From an uncultured Clostridia bacterium (lineage in GTDB: Bacteria; Bacillota; Clostridia; Oscillospirales; Ruminococcaceae), in contig CANQKG010000013.1 of the NCBI GenBank assembly GCA_947624425.1, forward strand, positions 1 through 14,950: 14,950 bases of DNA, in the 5' to 3' direction. Shown piece by piece: positions 6,057 to 13,930 of this stretch; the first letter of the stretch is position 1; each line of letters opens with the position of its first letter. The position numbers and the translations under genes are program-made. The notes under the pieces are model-generated. The model did not search any database. It was given only the letters and a program-made list of their open reading frames with translations, and was not told the DNA's origin.

Positions 6057-6682
6057 TCTGCCTGTTTGATCTGGACGGTACGCTGCTCGATTCCAACGGG
6101 ATCTGGGTCGAGGTGGATCGAACCTTTTTGGGGCGGCGGGGACTTGCTCCCACGCCGGAATATGAGAAAACGGTGGCGCGCACCGTATTTCCGGCCGCCG
6201 CTGACTTTACGCGGGACTACTACCGGCTGCCCGACAGCCCGGACGCGATCATGGCGGAATGGGAGGCGCTGGCGGAGGAAGCCTACCGGCTCCATGCGCC
6301 GCTCAAAAGCGGCGCGAAGGAGCTGTTGTCCCGCTGCAGGGAGGCGGGAGCCGTTTTGGCGGTCTTCACCGCCTGCATCCCCGCGCTCTGCGAGGCGGCG
6401 CTGGCACGGTTCGGGCTGGAGACGGCGTTTGAGAAAATCCTCTACGCCGGTACGCTCGGGCTGCAAAAGCATTCGCCGGACTGCTTTGGGCAGCTTGCCC
6501 GGATGCTCGGAGCGCCGCCGGGCGACTGTGTGCTGTTTGAAGACAGTCCGGAAAACTGCGCGGCGGCGGCGAAAGCGGGCTTCAAAACGGTGGGCGTGTA
6601 CGACCGGTACTATGACGGCAGGCAGGAGGAGCTGCGCGCCGTCTGCGGGCGGTATGTCCGCTCCCTGACCGAGCTGCTGTGA
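6053..6682 (+). CDS. HAD-superfamily hydrolase (phosphatase / beta-phosphoglucomutase-like)
   Basis: A 209-residue cytoplasmic HAD phosphatase. Motif I DLDGTLLDS holds the nucleophile Asp6 and acid-base Asp8. Motif II is Thr106 in VFTA, motif III is Lys139 in LQKHSPD, and motif IV is FEDSPEN (162-168). A helical cap lies between motifs I and II, as in subfamily I with a C1 cap (Gph, PgmB and similar). The substrate cannot be read from sequence. The start overlaps the stop of the 57-residue membrane protein by four bases, so both are made from one message. Whether they work together is unknown. Confidence 0.9.
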   Translation: MICLFDLDGTLLDSNGIWVEVDRTFLGRRGLAPTPEYEKTVARTVFPAAADFTRDYYRLPDSPDAIMAEWEALAEEAYRLHAPLKSGAKELLSRCREAGAVLAVFTACIPALCEAALARFGLETAFEKILYAGTLGLQKHSPDCFGQLARMLGAPPGDCVLFEDSPENCAAAAKAGFKTVGVYDRYYDGRQEELRAVCGRYVRSLTELL

Positions 6683-6684
6683 TC

Positions 6685-6713
6685 TTGCCTCAAACGGGGA
6701 ATTTATGTATCAT
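6685..6713 (+). promoter_or_regulatory. Possible promoter of the DUF308 gene
   Basis: TTGCCT (6685-6690), a 17-nt spacer, then TATCAT (6708-6713) in the 62-bp gap after the HAD gene. The match is moderate; read-through from upstream is also possible. Confidence 0.4.
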
Positions 6714-6744
6714 AAAAATATCTTTATGAAAAGGGGCTGGTGTG

Positions 6745-7302
6745 ATGCGTTTTCTCAAACGCAATTTTAATGTGATCTTGGTCTGCCTGCTGGAAGCGCT
6801 GATCGGCATTCTGCTTCTGGTCAATCCGGTCGACTTCACCACCGTCATCATCATCGCCTTCGGGATCGTCCTGATCATCGGCGGCGTCTTCGGCGTGATC
6901 GGCTATTTCAGTACCGAGCCGGCGGCGGCGTCCTTTACCGGCGCTCTGGTGAAAGGGCTTGCCATGCTGCTGGCGGGCGTTTTTCTGGTCGTCCGCCCTG
7001 CATGGCTCATCTCGACCTTTTCGGTGTTCACCATCCTTTACGGGATCGCCGTCTTGCTGGGCGGACTGTATAAGACCCAGTGGTGCGTGGACGCTTTGCG
7101 GCTGAAAACCGGCAGGTGGCTCTTTCACGCTCTCAATGCGGCGGTATCGCTGATCTGCGCCTTTGTGATCCTCGCCGATCCCTTTGCCTCCACTGTCGCG
7201 CTGTGGATGTTCATCGGGATCACCCTGATCGTGGAAGCGGTGCTGGATCTGATCGTTCTGATCGTCGCCGGCAACCGGGCAGAGCCGCCGCAGGAACTGT
7301 AA
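6745..7302 (+). CDS. DUF308 / HdeD-like membrane protein
   Basis: A 185-residue integral membrane protein with six hydrophobic segments at about residues 9-27, 33-53, 67-85, 90-108, 124-142 and 148-172. The helices fall in three pairs, as in the DUF308 (HdeD-type) short-repeat family. LLLVNPVDFTT, VFLVVRPAW and VILADPFAS are repeats of the same motif, a helix end followed by a P and a turn. HdeD is linked to acid resistance in enterobacteria; function in clostridia is unknown. The ATG at 6745 follows AAAAGGGG by 8 nt. Confidence 0.82.
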   Translation: MRFLKRNFNVILVCLLEALIGILLLVNPVDFTTVIIIAFGIVLIIGGVFGVIGYFSTEPAAASFTGALVKGLAMLLAGVFLVVRPAWLISTFSVFTILYGIAVLLGGLYKTQWCVDALRLKTGRWLFHALNAAVSLICAFVILADPFASTVALWMFIGITLIVEAVLDLIVLIVAGNRAEPPQEL

Positions 7303-7425
7303 CGGCGGCGTGCCTGTATGCGGCATGGTGAAATGGCGACAAAGCGCACTGCAGCACGAAAAGCCTTCCGCCGGTGGTTTTTTATTCGGTATGGTAACAA
7401 GAATTATTCTGCCTTGAACCGATGT

Positions 7426-7657
7426 GAATCCCACCACCGCGCGAAGCGCGGTTCCCCTCCCTTTGACAAGGGAGGTCTTGACAAAGACGGAAGCTTTGTG
7501 GTTTACAAAGGGATAAGTGAAACAATAAAAGCTTCCGTCAGCCGGTTCGGTATCATCTTCCGTCAGCATACTTCGCTTAAATTTTTAGCAAAGCTAATTT
7601 GTTCGCCAGAGCCTCCCTTGTCAAAGGGAGGGGGACCGCGAAGCGGTGGTGGGATTC
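7426..7657 (+). repeat. Full MITE-like repeat element, copy 2
   Basis: A 232-bp copy in the same orientation as that at 2315: GAATCCCACCACC start, GGTGGTGGGATTC end, paired CCTCCC/GGGAGG palindromes, and shared interior pieces (AGTGAAACAATAAAA, CGTCAGCATA). It lies between the 3' ends of the DUF308 gene and spoVAE. After its end, about 45 bp (7658-7705, CTTTGTGAAACCCACAAG) resemble the sequences following the copies at 9914 and 13930. Confidence 0.88.
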
Positions 7658-7722
7658 AAAAGCACATGACTTTGTGAAACCCACAAGTTTACAGTAGGTG
7701 CGCCGAGTTTACCGACACGCTT

Positions 7723-7755
7723 AAACCGGGCGGCAGACGCCGCCCGGTTTTCTAT
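7723..7755. terminator. Terminator shared by DUF308 gene and spoVAE
   Basis: AAACCGGGCGGC (7723-7734) pairs perfectly with GCCGCCCGGTTT (7739-7750) around AGAC. The plus side ends TTTTCTATT. The minus side, right after the spoVAE stop at 7752, ends in TTTAAG and is weaker. Confidence 0.8.
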
Positions 7756-8123
7756 TGGAGCGATTTATCCTTCGGGCGGAAGATCAGCGCGACCAGCACG
7801 CCTGCCACAATGGCGGCGGCGATCCCGGCGGAGGTCTGGGTCAGCCCGCCGGTCAGGATGCCCAGCGCGCCCTTTTCCTCCACCGCCTGCTGCACCCCCT
7901 TGCCGAGCAGCGCGCCGAAGCCGGTCAGCGGAACCGAAGCCCCCGCGCCGCCCCATTCCAACAGGATCGGGTAAAGCCCGATCGCCTGCAGAAAAACGCC
8001 CGCCACCACATAGCCGGTGAGAATCCGGGCAGGGGTCATTTTGGTGAGGTCGATCAACACCTGCCCGATCATGCAGAGCAATCCGCCCAGTAAAAATGCT
8101 TTTGCAACGGCTGCCAACATCAT
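7752..8123 (-). CDS. spoVAE: Stage V sporulation protein AE
   Basis: A 123-residue membrane protein of the SpoVA complex, which moves Ca-dipicolinate into the developing spore and out at germination. Three or four hydrophobic helices are visible, plus the family motif GGAGASVPLTGFGALLGKG (about residues 58-76), which parallels GGAGTLVPITGFANAMVSP in SpoVAC. Length is normal for SpoVAEb. Its ATG at 8123 overlaps the spoVAD stop (ATGA), indicating coupled translation. A second ATG at 8120 is better spaced from GGAGG (7 nt rather than 4) and may be the true start. spoVAE is last in the operon, followed by a hairpin terminator. Confidence 0.93.
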   Translation of the reverse strand: MMLAAVAKAFLLGGLLCMIGQVLIDLTKMTPARILTGYVVAGVFLQAIGLYPILLEWGGAGASVPLTGFGALLGKGVQQAVEEKGALGILTGGLTQTSAGIAAAIVAGVLVALIFRPKDKSLQ

Positions 8124-9142
8124 ATCACCTCCGGTTCGGCGGACAGCTCGATAAGATGCGCGACCGCCGGAATACTTTCTCCCTGCTGCACCATGGCGGG
8201 CGAGAGAAGCGCGCCGGTCGAAAGGAACAGCACCCGGCGCAGCTTTTGCTGCCGAAACGCCCGGAACAGATGCCCGCAGAGCACGCCTGCCGAACAGCCC
8301 GCGCCGCTGCCGCCGGCGTGGACGTCCTGATTCACCCGGTCGTAAAGGAGCAGTCCGCAGTCGTTGATGACTTTTGAGACGTCACAGCCCGCGTCCTTGC
8401 AGAGGGTGCGGAGCAGTTCCATCCCGACCCTGCCGAGATCGCCGGTTAAAATCAAATCGTAATCGGCGGGCTTGCCGCCGCGGGCGCTTAGGTGCCGCAG
8501 GATCGTGTCCATCGCGGCGGGCGCCATGGCGGCGCCCATGTTGTTGAGATCGGTCACCCCCATGTCCCGCACCCGGCCGATCGTGACGGCGGTGATATAG
8601 GGCGCGCCGCCCGCCTTGCCGATCAGCGCCGCGCCCGCCGCCGTTGCGGTGTTCTGGGCGGAGTAAGGGCGCACGCTCCCGTAATTGAGCGGGAACCGGT
8701 ACTGCCGCTCGACCGAACAGAAGTGGGAGGACGCCAGCGCCATCACCGTTTGGATGCCTCCTCCGTCTGTCAGAAGCGCCGATAAAGCCACTCCCTCCGC
8801 CATGGTGGCGCAGGCGTGATAAAGCCCCGCCATCGGCGCGGACAGGCTGCGGGCATGGTATCCCGACGCGGTGCATTGATTTTGCAGATCACCGGCGAAA
8901 AAGAGATCCAGCTCCGCCGGTTCGATCTCCGCCTTTTGCAGCAGATGACGAACCGCCGCCCTTTGCAGCTCCACCTCGGCAAGCTCCCAGCTTTCCGCAC
9001 CGAGGGTGGTGTCCTCAAAAATCTCGTCAAAGCTCTCCCCCAGCGGACCGTCGCCTTCCTTTTTCCCGGCGACGGCAGCCGCTTCGCGGATCCCGACCGG
9101 CGTTTGCAGGGCAAAACTGCCCTGCGCCAGCTTTCTCGGCAT
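8120..9142 (-). CDS. spoVAD: Stage V sporulation protein AD (dipicolinate-binding)
   Basis: A 340-residue soluble SpoVA subunit with a thiolase-like fold; the family binds dipicolinic acid and is needed for its uptake into the forespore. Recognisable blocks are the N-terminal SFALQTPVGIREAAAVAGKK, the DTTLGAESWELAE segment, ATMAEGVALSALLTDGG, YGSVRPYSAQNTATAAGA, MGVTDLNNMGAAMAPAA, LTGDLGRVG and the C-terminal AGGSGAGCSAGVLCGHL. Length is the family norm. The ATG at 9142 follows AAGGAGGAGG. It overlaps spoVAE by four bases. In related genomes spoVAC normally lies immediately upstream; here the next upstream DNA is repeat-rich, and spoVAC is almost 5 kb away. Confidence 0.95.
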   Translation of the reverse strand: MPRKLAQGSFALQTPVGIREAAAVAGKKEGDGPLGESFDEIFEDTTLGAESWELAEVELQRAAVRHLLQKAEIEPAELDLFFAGDLQNQCTASGYHARSLSAPMAGLYHACATMAEGVALSALLTDGGGIQTVMALASSHFCSVERQYRFPLNYGSVRPYSAQNTATAAGAALIGKAGGAPYITAVTIGRVRDMGVTDLNNMGAAMAPAAMDTILRHLSARGGKPADYDLILTGDLGRVGMELLRTLCKDAGCDVSKVINDCGLLLYDRVNQDVHAGGSGAGCSAGVLCGHLFRAFRQQKLRRVLFLSTGALLSPAMVQQGESIPAVAHLIELSAEPEVI

Positions 9143-9164
9143 ATAACCTCCTCCTTTGCTCCCT

Positions 9165-9193
9165 TATTATGGACAAAGGCAAGGGCAATTATG
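9165..9193 (-). promoter_or_regulatory. Candidate sigma-G promoter of spoVAD
   Basis: On the minus strand CATAA (9189-9193), a 17-nt spacer, then CATAATA (9165-9171). The -10 fits the sigma-G pattern CATnnTA, and the -35 fits xxATA loosely. Forespore expression by sigma-G is the known mode for spoVA operons. Confidence 0.5.
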
Positions 9194-9200
9194 TAATTTA

Positions 9201-9279
9201 GTACGCTCTTGCGTCGAGTGGAGCAGTGGGCTTATTTGCCCGGAACAAAGAGAGTGTGAATAGAAAGCCGTATTGACAA
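9201..9279 (+). repeat. Upstream module repeat, spoVAD copy
   Basis: GTACGCTCTTG, then GAGTGG, TGGGCTTATTTGCCCGGAAC and finally GAATAGAAAGCCGTATTGACAA. The same pieces in the same order occur upstream of spoVAC (14524-14660). The GGGC/GCCC part can form a hairpin. It is a second short dispersed family, distinct from the GAATCCC elements. Confidence 0.65.
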
Positions 9280-9386
9280 CCAATTTAGCGGGTGGTGAAT
9301 TTATTTTCCCCAAACTCAAACAAGCGCAGACAGTAAGGGCTTCTTGTAAAAGGATTTTAACAGTTGTGGTTAGATTTGTAGGCTTT

Positions 9387-9650
9387 GAATCCCACCACCA
9401 TGCTGACGCATGGTCCCCCTCCCTTTGACAAGGGAGGCTCTGGCGAACAAGCAAGCTTCGATAAAAATTTCAGCAAAATATGATGACGGAAGATTTCATC
9501 GGACGAGCCGCCGGAAGATTGTATTGTTTCACTTAATCCCATTTCAACCCACAAAGCTTTCGTCTTTGCCAAAACCTCCCTTGTGAAAGGGCGCTCTTGC
9601 CGACGTGCGCCCGGCGGGCGATGAAGCGAGGCGAGAGCGACGGTTGTGAT
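9387..9650 (-). repeat. MITE-like repeat element, copy 3, with variant end
   Basis: Opposite in orientation to copies 1 and 2. The left end is complete (GAATCCCACCACC with a CATG hairpin). The interior contains TTGTTTCACTTAATCCCATT. The right end is a variant: CCTCCCTTGTGAAAGGGCGC, then a segment with GGGCGATGAAGCGAGGCGAG instead of the GGGATTC terminus. The same variant end occurs at 13757-13832 and at the window edge (14900-14950). It abuts copy 4 with only about 18 bp between. Confidence 0.8.
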
Positions 9651-9667
9651 GATGCTTTGCGGACTGT

Positions 9668-9914
9668 GAATCCCTCCACCATGCTGGCGCATGGTCCCCC
9701 TCCCTTTGACAAGGGAGGCTCTGGCGAACAAAGAAACTTTGATAAAAAATTTAGCAAAGTATGCTGACGGAAGATGGTGCTGAACCAGCCAACGAAAGAT
9801 TTACTGTGAAGATTTTATTGTTTCACTTAATCCCATTTCAACCCACAAAGCTTTCGTCTTTGTCAAAACCTCCCTTGTTAAAGGGAGGGGGACCGCGAAG
9901 CGGTGGAGGGATTC
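9668..9914 (-). repeat. Full MITE-like repeat element, copy 4
   Basis: A 247-bp copy inverted relative to copies 1 and 2, with both ends intact (GAATCCCTCCACC to GGTGGAGGGATTC). The interior (CTTAATCCCATTTCAACCC, CACAAAGCTTTCGTCTTTG) is nearly the same as in copy 3, so the pair is a tandem duplication or serial insertion. It lies directly upstream of the promoter of the Sm-like repeat gene. Confidence 0.88.
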
Positions 9915-9962
9915 CAACGCACCGGCTTAGTGAAAGCCGCAGTTTTACGGCAGCTGCTCCGC

Positions 9963-9990
9963 TTGACACCGGCAGGAAAAGTGGTAGAAT
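9963..9990 (+). promoter_or_regulatory. Sigma-A promoter of the Sm-like repeat gene
   Basis: TTGACA (9963-9968), a 16-nt spacer, then TAGAAT (9985-9990), 48 bp before the start codon. It begins 49 bp after the end of repeat copy 4. Confidence 0.75.
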
Positions 9991-10037
9991 GAAATGGTCA
10001 AATGCTGTGGCAAAAAGCACAAAGGAGTTCAGGCGAC

Positions 10038-11111
10038 ATGAAGCATTTGCATGACTATCTTTTTCGGTTCGTGCGGGTCAAGACGACCCACGGTGATGTT
10101 CACGAAGGCACGGTGATCCTGTATTTTCCGACATGGAACGGCAACGATGAGGAAAGCATCGTGCTTTGCAAAAACGGCACAAAAAGACGGCTGTTCATTT
10201 TTGCTTCCGATATTGTCAGTATCGAGAAAGCATACGGCGATCCGAACGCCGAAAAACCGTTGAGAGACTATTTGCATAAAAGAGTGCGGCTGACGACAAC
10301 CTACGGCGACGTCCACGAAGGAGAAGTGATCCGTTTTTCTCCGGCGGGGGACAGCGAAGATGAGGAAGGTATTGCGCTTTGCACAAACGGCACAGAAAGC
10401 TGGCTGTTTGTCTTTGCTTCCGAGATTGTCGGCATCGAGGAAATAGACAGCGGTTCGCACTCCGTGGAGCATTTACAAAAATATCTTTTTCGGTTCGTAC
10501 GGGTCAGGACGATATACGGAGAAACGCACACAGGATATGTAGATACCTATACATCGTCGGCAGATAATGATGAAAACGAGGAAAGTATCGGTCTGCTGCC
10601 AAGTAAAAACGCCAGGGAAGGAATAGAACTGTTTTGTTCCGAGATCGTCAGCATCGAGGCAATAGAAGGAAGTCCGAATCCTGCAAAGCATTTGCGTGAC
10701 TATCTTTCTGAATTTGTACGGGTCAAAACGATATACGGAAATATTCACGAGGGAAAAGCGGTTAAGGCTTCTCCGGCAAAGGGCAAAAACGAGGACAGCA
10801 TCGGGATATGCACCAATGCGATCACGGGCGATGGAGTCAGCTTATTCGCTTGTGAAATCGTCAGCATCGAGAAAATAAACGGAAATCCGAACCCCGTGGA
10901 GCATTTAAGTGATTTTTTAAGGGATCATTCTTTGATCAGTGATGTTTTTGTTCAGGTCGTGCGGGTCAAAACGATATACGGAACGGTTTATGAGGGAGAA
11001 GTGGTTCGATTTTCTCCGGAAAAGGACAGCATCGGGATATGCACCAATCCGGTCACAAAAGATTGGGTCGGCTTATCCGCTTATGAAATCGTCAGCATCG
11101 AGGAAATATAG
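10038..11111 (+). CDS. Protein of five tandem Sm-like (SH3-like barrel) modules
   Basis: A 357-residue soluble protein built from five repeats of about 62 residues with a 71-73 residue period: residues 4-65, 75-136, 146-209, 219-280 and 290-357. Each has a leading helix (LRDYL type), a strand pair VRVKTxYGxVHEG, a variable acidic loop (often DEEESI), an IxLC strand and a closing EIVSIEEI strand, joined by GNPNP-like linkers. The order of a helix, VxVxTxxGxxxxG and a final IxxIExI strand resembles the Sm1/Sm2 layout of LSM folds; that is inference. Module 5 has an 11-residue insertion before VRVKT and lacks the acidic loop. Modules 3-5 share near-identical DNA around the VRVKTIYG segment, so duplication is recent. 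No signal peptide or membrane helix is seen. The start is set by AAAGGAG 10 nt upstream. The gene is visibly AT-richer than its neighbours, suggesting transfer. I do not know its function. Confidence 0.88.
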   Translation: MKHLHDYLFRFVRVKTTHGDVHEGTVILYFPTWNGNDEESIVLCKNGTKRRLFIFASDIVSIEKAYGDPNAEKPLRDYLHKRVRLTTTYGDVHEGEVIRFSPAGDSEDEEGIALCTNGTESWLFVFASEIVGIEEIDSGSHSVEHLQKYLFRFVRVRTIYGETHTGYVDTYTSSADNDENEESIGLLPSKNAREGIELFCSEIVSIEAIEGSPNPAKHLRDYLSEFVRVKTIYGNIHEGKAVKASPAKGKNEDSIGICTNAITGDGVSLFACEIVSIEKINGNPNPVEHLSDFLRDHSLISDVFVQVVRVKTIYGTVYEGEVVRFSPEKDSIGICTNPVTKDWVGLSAYEIVSIEEI

Positions 11112-11145
11112 CCAAAGAAAATGCGATGTCAATCCTCACCCGAAA

Positions 11146-11174
11146 TTGACAATTCCTCGGATCGGGAGTAAAAT
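11146..11174 (+). promoter_or_regulatory. Sigma-A promoter of the 5'-nucleotidase gene
   Basis: TTGACA (11146-11151), a 17-nt spacer, then TAAAAT (11169-11174), 46 bp before the ATG. No terminator separates it from the Sm-like gene, so some read-through is likely. Confidence 0.75.
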
Positions 11175-11220
11175 AATAGGGTACGAACGGGGGTTTTTTG
11201 TTTAGGAAAAGAGGGTAATC

Positions 11221-13482
11221 ATGAAAAGGTCGTATTGCAAACGGATCGCGGCGCTGCTCCTTGCGGCGGCGGTTCTCTTTGCCCTGCCGGCGCTGCCGGT
11301 CAGCGGAGAGCCTGCCGAAGAGAGCAAAAGCGTTGTGATTTTCCATACCAACGATATGCACGGCGCATTGGCGGGCTCCGGCTCGGTGATCGGCGCCGAT
11401 CTTGCCGCCGCGCTCAAGCAGCGGGACGACGCCATTCTGGTCGACGGCGGCGACGCCACCCAGGGTGTGGCGCTGGCTTCCCAGTCTCAGGGGGAGAGCG
11501 TGATCGAGATCATGAACGCCGCGGGATATGACGCGATGGCTTTGGGGAACCATGAGTTTGATTACGGGCTTTCGCAGCTGCAAAAGCTGCGGGAGATGGC
11601 TGATTTCCCGCTTCTTTCCGCCAATACCGTCTATAACGGCGGACTGCTTTGCGCCGACGAAAACGGCAACGGCGCCAATGTTTTGATCGAGAAAAACGGT
11701 ATCAAAGTGGGTATTTTTGCCCTGACCACCGCCGATACCGTTTCTGCCACCAAGCCGGAAAATCTGGTCGGCGTGGAGTTTGCGGATGAAATCGAGACAG
11801 CCAAGCAGCAGGTGGAGGAGCTCTCCGCCGCCGGCGCCGACGTGATCGTCGCGCTGGTTCATATGGGAGTGCTTTCCGACAGCGTGGCGACCACCAGCCG
11901 TGCGCTGGCGCAGGCGATGAAGGACACCGAGCTGGACGCCATCATCGACGGCCACAGCCACACGGTGGTGAATGAGGTGGTGGAAGGCACCAACATCACG
12001 CTGGCGCAGACCGGCACCGGGAGCGCCAACATCGGCAGAATGGAGATCACCCTTACCGATACGGGAGTCAGCATCGAGGAGCAGCTGCTTTCTGCCGCCG
12101 ATTTGAGTGACGTCACACCCGATCCCGCCGTGACCGCCGTGATCGACCGGCTGAACGGCTCGCTCAGCGAAACGCTGGGCGAGGTGATCGGCGAGAACGC
12201 CGTTTCCCTCTGGGGCGGCTCGGTCAACGGGAAGATCGCCGAGGCGCGTTCGGGCGAAACCAATCTCGGCGACCTGATCTGTGACAGTATGATCGCCGAG
12301 GCAAAGGACATTCTGCCCGCCGACAAACAGGCGCTGCCGGTGGTGGCGATCGAAAACGGCGGCGGCTTCCGCACCACCGTCCAAAACGGCGTCATGACGC
12401 GGGGCAGCTTTATCAACTGCCTGCCCTTTGCGAATGCCGTGATGACAAAAGAGATCACGCCGGCCGTCCTGTATGCGGCGCTGGAGAGCTTTGTCTCCTC
12501 CGTCACGGCGCAGGATCCCGAAACCGGCTTTCTGACGGCGGGCTATTCCGGCTCCTTCCCCCAGATCGGCGGGATGCGCTTTGTGTATGACCCGAACGCA
12601 AAAGAGGGCGAAAAGCTCACCGAGCTTCGGCTCGCTGACGACACGCTTTTAGACCGGGCGGATACCGATACCCGGTTGATCTTAGTCTCGAACGACTATG
12701 TGATCGGAAACGCTTTGTTTGCCGACTGTCCCTTTGTCGCGGAGGGACGCGGCCTGACCGAAACGGTGATGGGCTATGTGGATACGCTGACCGAAAACGG
12801 CGAAAAGCCGCTCTCGCTCCCCATGACGCAGGGACGGATCAAGACGGTCAACCACGACCCGAGCCGCACCTATACCGCCCATATCGCCCTGACCGGCGAT
12901 ACGCCGCCTGCCTCCGTGACCGTGATCGTGGACGGCACGGCGCTGGTCACCGGCAGTGTGACCGACGGGCTTTTGGAGCTGACGCTGCCGGACGGCCCTC
13001 ACGCGATCCGGCTGACCCTCGATCAGGCGGAGGCATATGTCAACAATTACAGCGGCAACGGCATCGTGGACGAGTATAACGGGCTTACCCTCGGCTGGCC
13101 GGAGCTTGCCTACAGCGCGGCGGAGTATGAGGATCACACCGATACCGAGCTGCGGGGCGCGGTGGAGGCGACCGCCGAAAAAGACGGGTACACCGGCGAT
13201 CTGTGGTGCAAAAAGTGCGGGATCAAGGTCGCGTCCGGCGAGGTGATCCCCGCGCTCGGGAATGCAGGCGATACCTCGTCCGGCGATACCTCCTCCGACG
13301 ACACTTCCTCCGATCAGGCGTCCTCCGATCCGACAAGCAGCGGAGCAAATCCGCAGTCTGGCGGCGGCAAGTCGCCGCTGACCGGCAGCGCCGGCATGAC
13401 CTTATGCTGGGCGGCGCTTTGCCTCTCGGCGGTCTGCGCCGCATACTGCACCGTCTCGGACAGCAAAAAGCGGGAGAGATAA
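11221..13482 (+). CDS. Secreted, wall-anchored 5'-nucleotidase / cyclic phosphodiesterase (UshA-like)
   Basis: A 753-residue surface metallophosphoesterase that should remove phosphate from extracellular nucleotides. In order: a signal peptide (charged KRSYCKR, hydrophobic core to about residue 29); the calcineurin-type catalytic domain with HTNDMHG (42-48), VDGGDATQG (74-82), GNHEFDYG (109-116) and GHSH (244-247), which bind two metals; the 5'-nucleotidase C-terminal domain with NGGGFR (379-384) and GYSGSFPQIGG; a GYTGDLWCKKCG segment (Cys663 and Cys666) common in secreted clostridial proteins; a Ser/Asp/Thr-rich linker; and SPLTG (718-722) followed by a hydrophobic stretch and a KKRER tail. 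The end has the layout of an (S/N/P)PxTG sortase signal. The start follows GAGGG by 6-7 nt. Substrate choice (AMP, UDP-sugars, 2',3'-cNMP) is not decidable here. Confidence 0.93.
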   Translation: MKRSYCKRIAALLLAAAVLFALPALPVSGEPAEESKSVVIFHTNDMHGALAGSGSVIGADLAAALKQRDDAILVDGGDATQGVALASQSQGESVIEIMNAAGYDAMALGNHEFDYGLSQLQKLREMADFPLLSANTVYNGGLLCADENGNGANVLIEKNGIKVGIFALTTADTVSATKPENLVGVEFADEIETAKQQVEELSAAGADVIVALVHMGVLSDSVATTSRALAQAMKDTELDAIIDGHSHTVVNEVVEGTNITLAQTGTGSANIGRMEITLTDTGVSIEEQLLSAADLSDVTPDPAVTAVIDRLNGSLSETLGEVIGENAVSLWGGSVNGKIAEARSGETNLGDLICDSMIAEAKDILPADKQALPVVAIENGGGFRTTVQNGVMTRGSFINCLPFANAVMTKEITPAVLYAALESFVSSVTAQDPETGFLTAGYSGSFPQIGGMRFVYDPNAKEGEKLTELRLADDTLLDRADTDTRLILVSNDYVIGNALFADCPFVAEGRGLTETVMGYVDTLTENGEKPLSLPMTQGRIKTVNHDPSRTYTAHIALTGDTPPASVTVIVDGTALVTGSVTDGLLELTLPDGPHAIRLTLDQAEAYVNNYSGNGIVDEYNGLTLGWPELAYSAAEYEDHTDTELRGAVEATAEKDGYTGDLWCKKCGIKVASGEVIPALGNAGDTSSGDTSSDDTSSDQASSDPTSSGANPQSGGGKSPLTGSAGMTLCWAALCLSAVCAAYCTVSDSKKRER

Positions 13483-13502
13483 CCCGTATAAAATGAAAAA
13501 TC

Positions 13503-13535
13503 CGGCGCGTCCCAAATGGGACGCGCCGATTTTTT
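13503..13535 (+). terminator. Terminator after the 5'-nucleotidase gene
   Basis: CGGCGCGTCCC (13503-13513) pairs perfectly with GGGACGCGCCG (13518-13528) around AAAT, followed by ATTTTTTG, 20 bp after the stop. Strong and canonical. Confidence 0.95.
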
Positions 13536-13574
13536 GTCAAAAAAGGGAATCGCAAGAGAAAAATTGCGGTTTGT

Positions 13575-13930
13575 GAATCCCTCCACCGCGCTATGCGCGG
13601 TTCCCCTCCCTTTGACAAGGGAGGCACTGGCGAACAAATCAGCTTTAACGGAAATATTGAGAAAGGAAGGCTGAAAAAAGCCTTCCTTTTCTACTTTCGC
13701 CTCAAAAGCCAATACTTATTGTTAAAACCGCTTTTATTTTCTCACAAAGCTTCCGTCTTTGTCAAAACCTCCCTTGTGAAAGGGCGCTCTTGCCGAAGCG
13801 CGCCCGGTGGGCGATGAAGCGAGGCGAGAGTGGCGCCGCGGTCAATTTTGCGCGAGCGTCACCGCGAGCATAAGCAAAACCCAGAACCGCAAGAGGAGGG
13901 GGACCATGCGTTAGCATGGTGGTGGGATTC
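13575..13930 (-). repeat. Extended composite copy of the GAATCCC repeat family, copy 5
   Basis: A 356-bp composite. It has the standard left end (GAATCCCTCCACC, CGCGCTATGCGCG hairpin), then a different interior with a terminator-like hairpin. CTTTGTCAAAACCTCCC follows, then the variant end (GGGCGATGAAGCGAGGCGAG), and last a second terminus, AACCGCAAGAGGAGGGGGACC type, closing with GGTGGTGGGATTC. It shows that the variant tail is itself part of the family and lies inside the outer GAATCCC/GGGATTC ends. It separates the 3' ends of the 5'-nucleotidase gene and spoVAC. Confidence 0.85.
13662..13690. terminator. Terminator-like hairpin inside repeat copy 5
   Basis: AAAGGAAGGCT (13662-13672) pairs with AGCCTTCCTTT (13679-13689), followed by TCTACTTT. 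It is near-symmetric, so it could act on either strand. It is the first such structure downstream of spoVAC, 330 bp from its stop. The copy at 14717 has the same hairpin at 14804-14833. Confidence 0.6.

Noticed and set aside
7340..7385. Terminator directly after the DUF308 gene (AAAAGCC ... GGTGGTTTTTT)
   Set aside because: The stem is short and imperfect; the hairpin at 7723-7755 is far better. I cannot exclude weak activity.
9761..10054. Open frames starting MLTED across the repeat elements (also near 7569 on the minus strand)
   Set aside because: They are translations of the repeat itself (PPLSKGGGP-type peptides), recur with each copy, cross the termini and lack ribosome binding sites.
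11092..12384. 430-residue minus-strand open frame opposite the 5'-nucleotidase gene
   Set aside because: Shadow frame; product rich in His, Gly and Arg with no domain, whereas the plus strand shows complete catalytic motifs.
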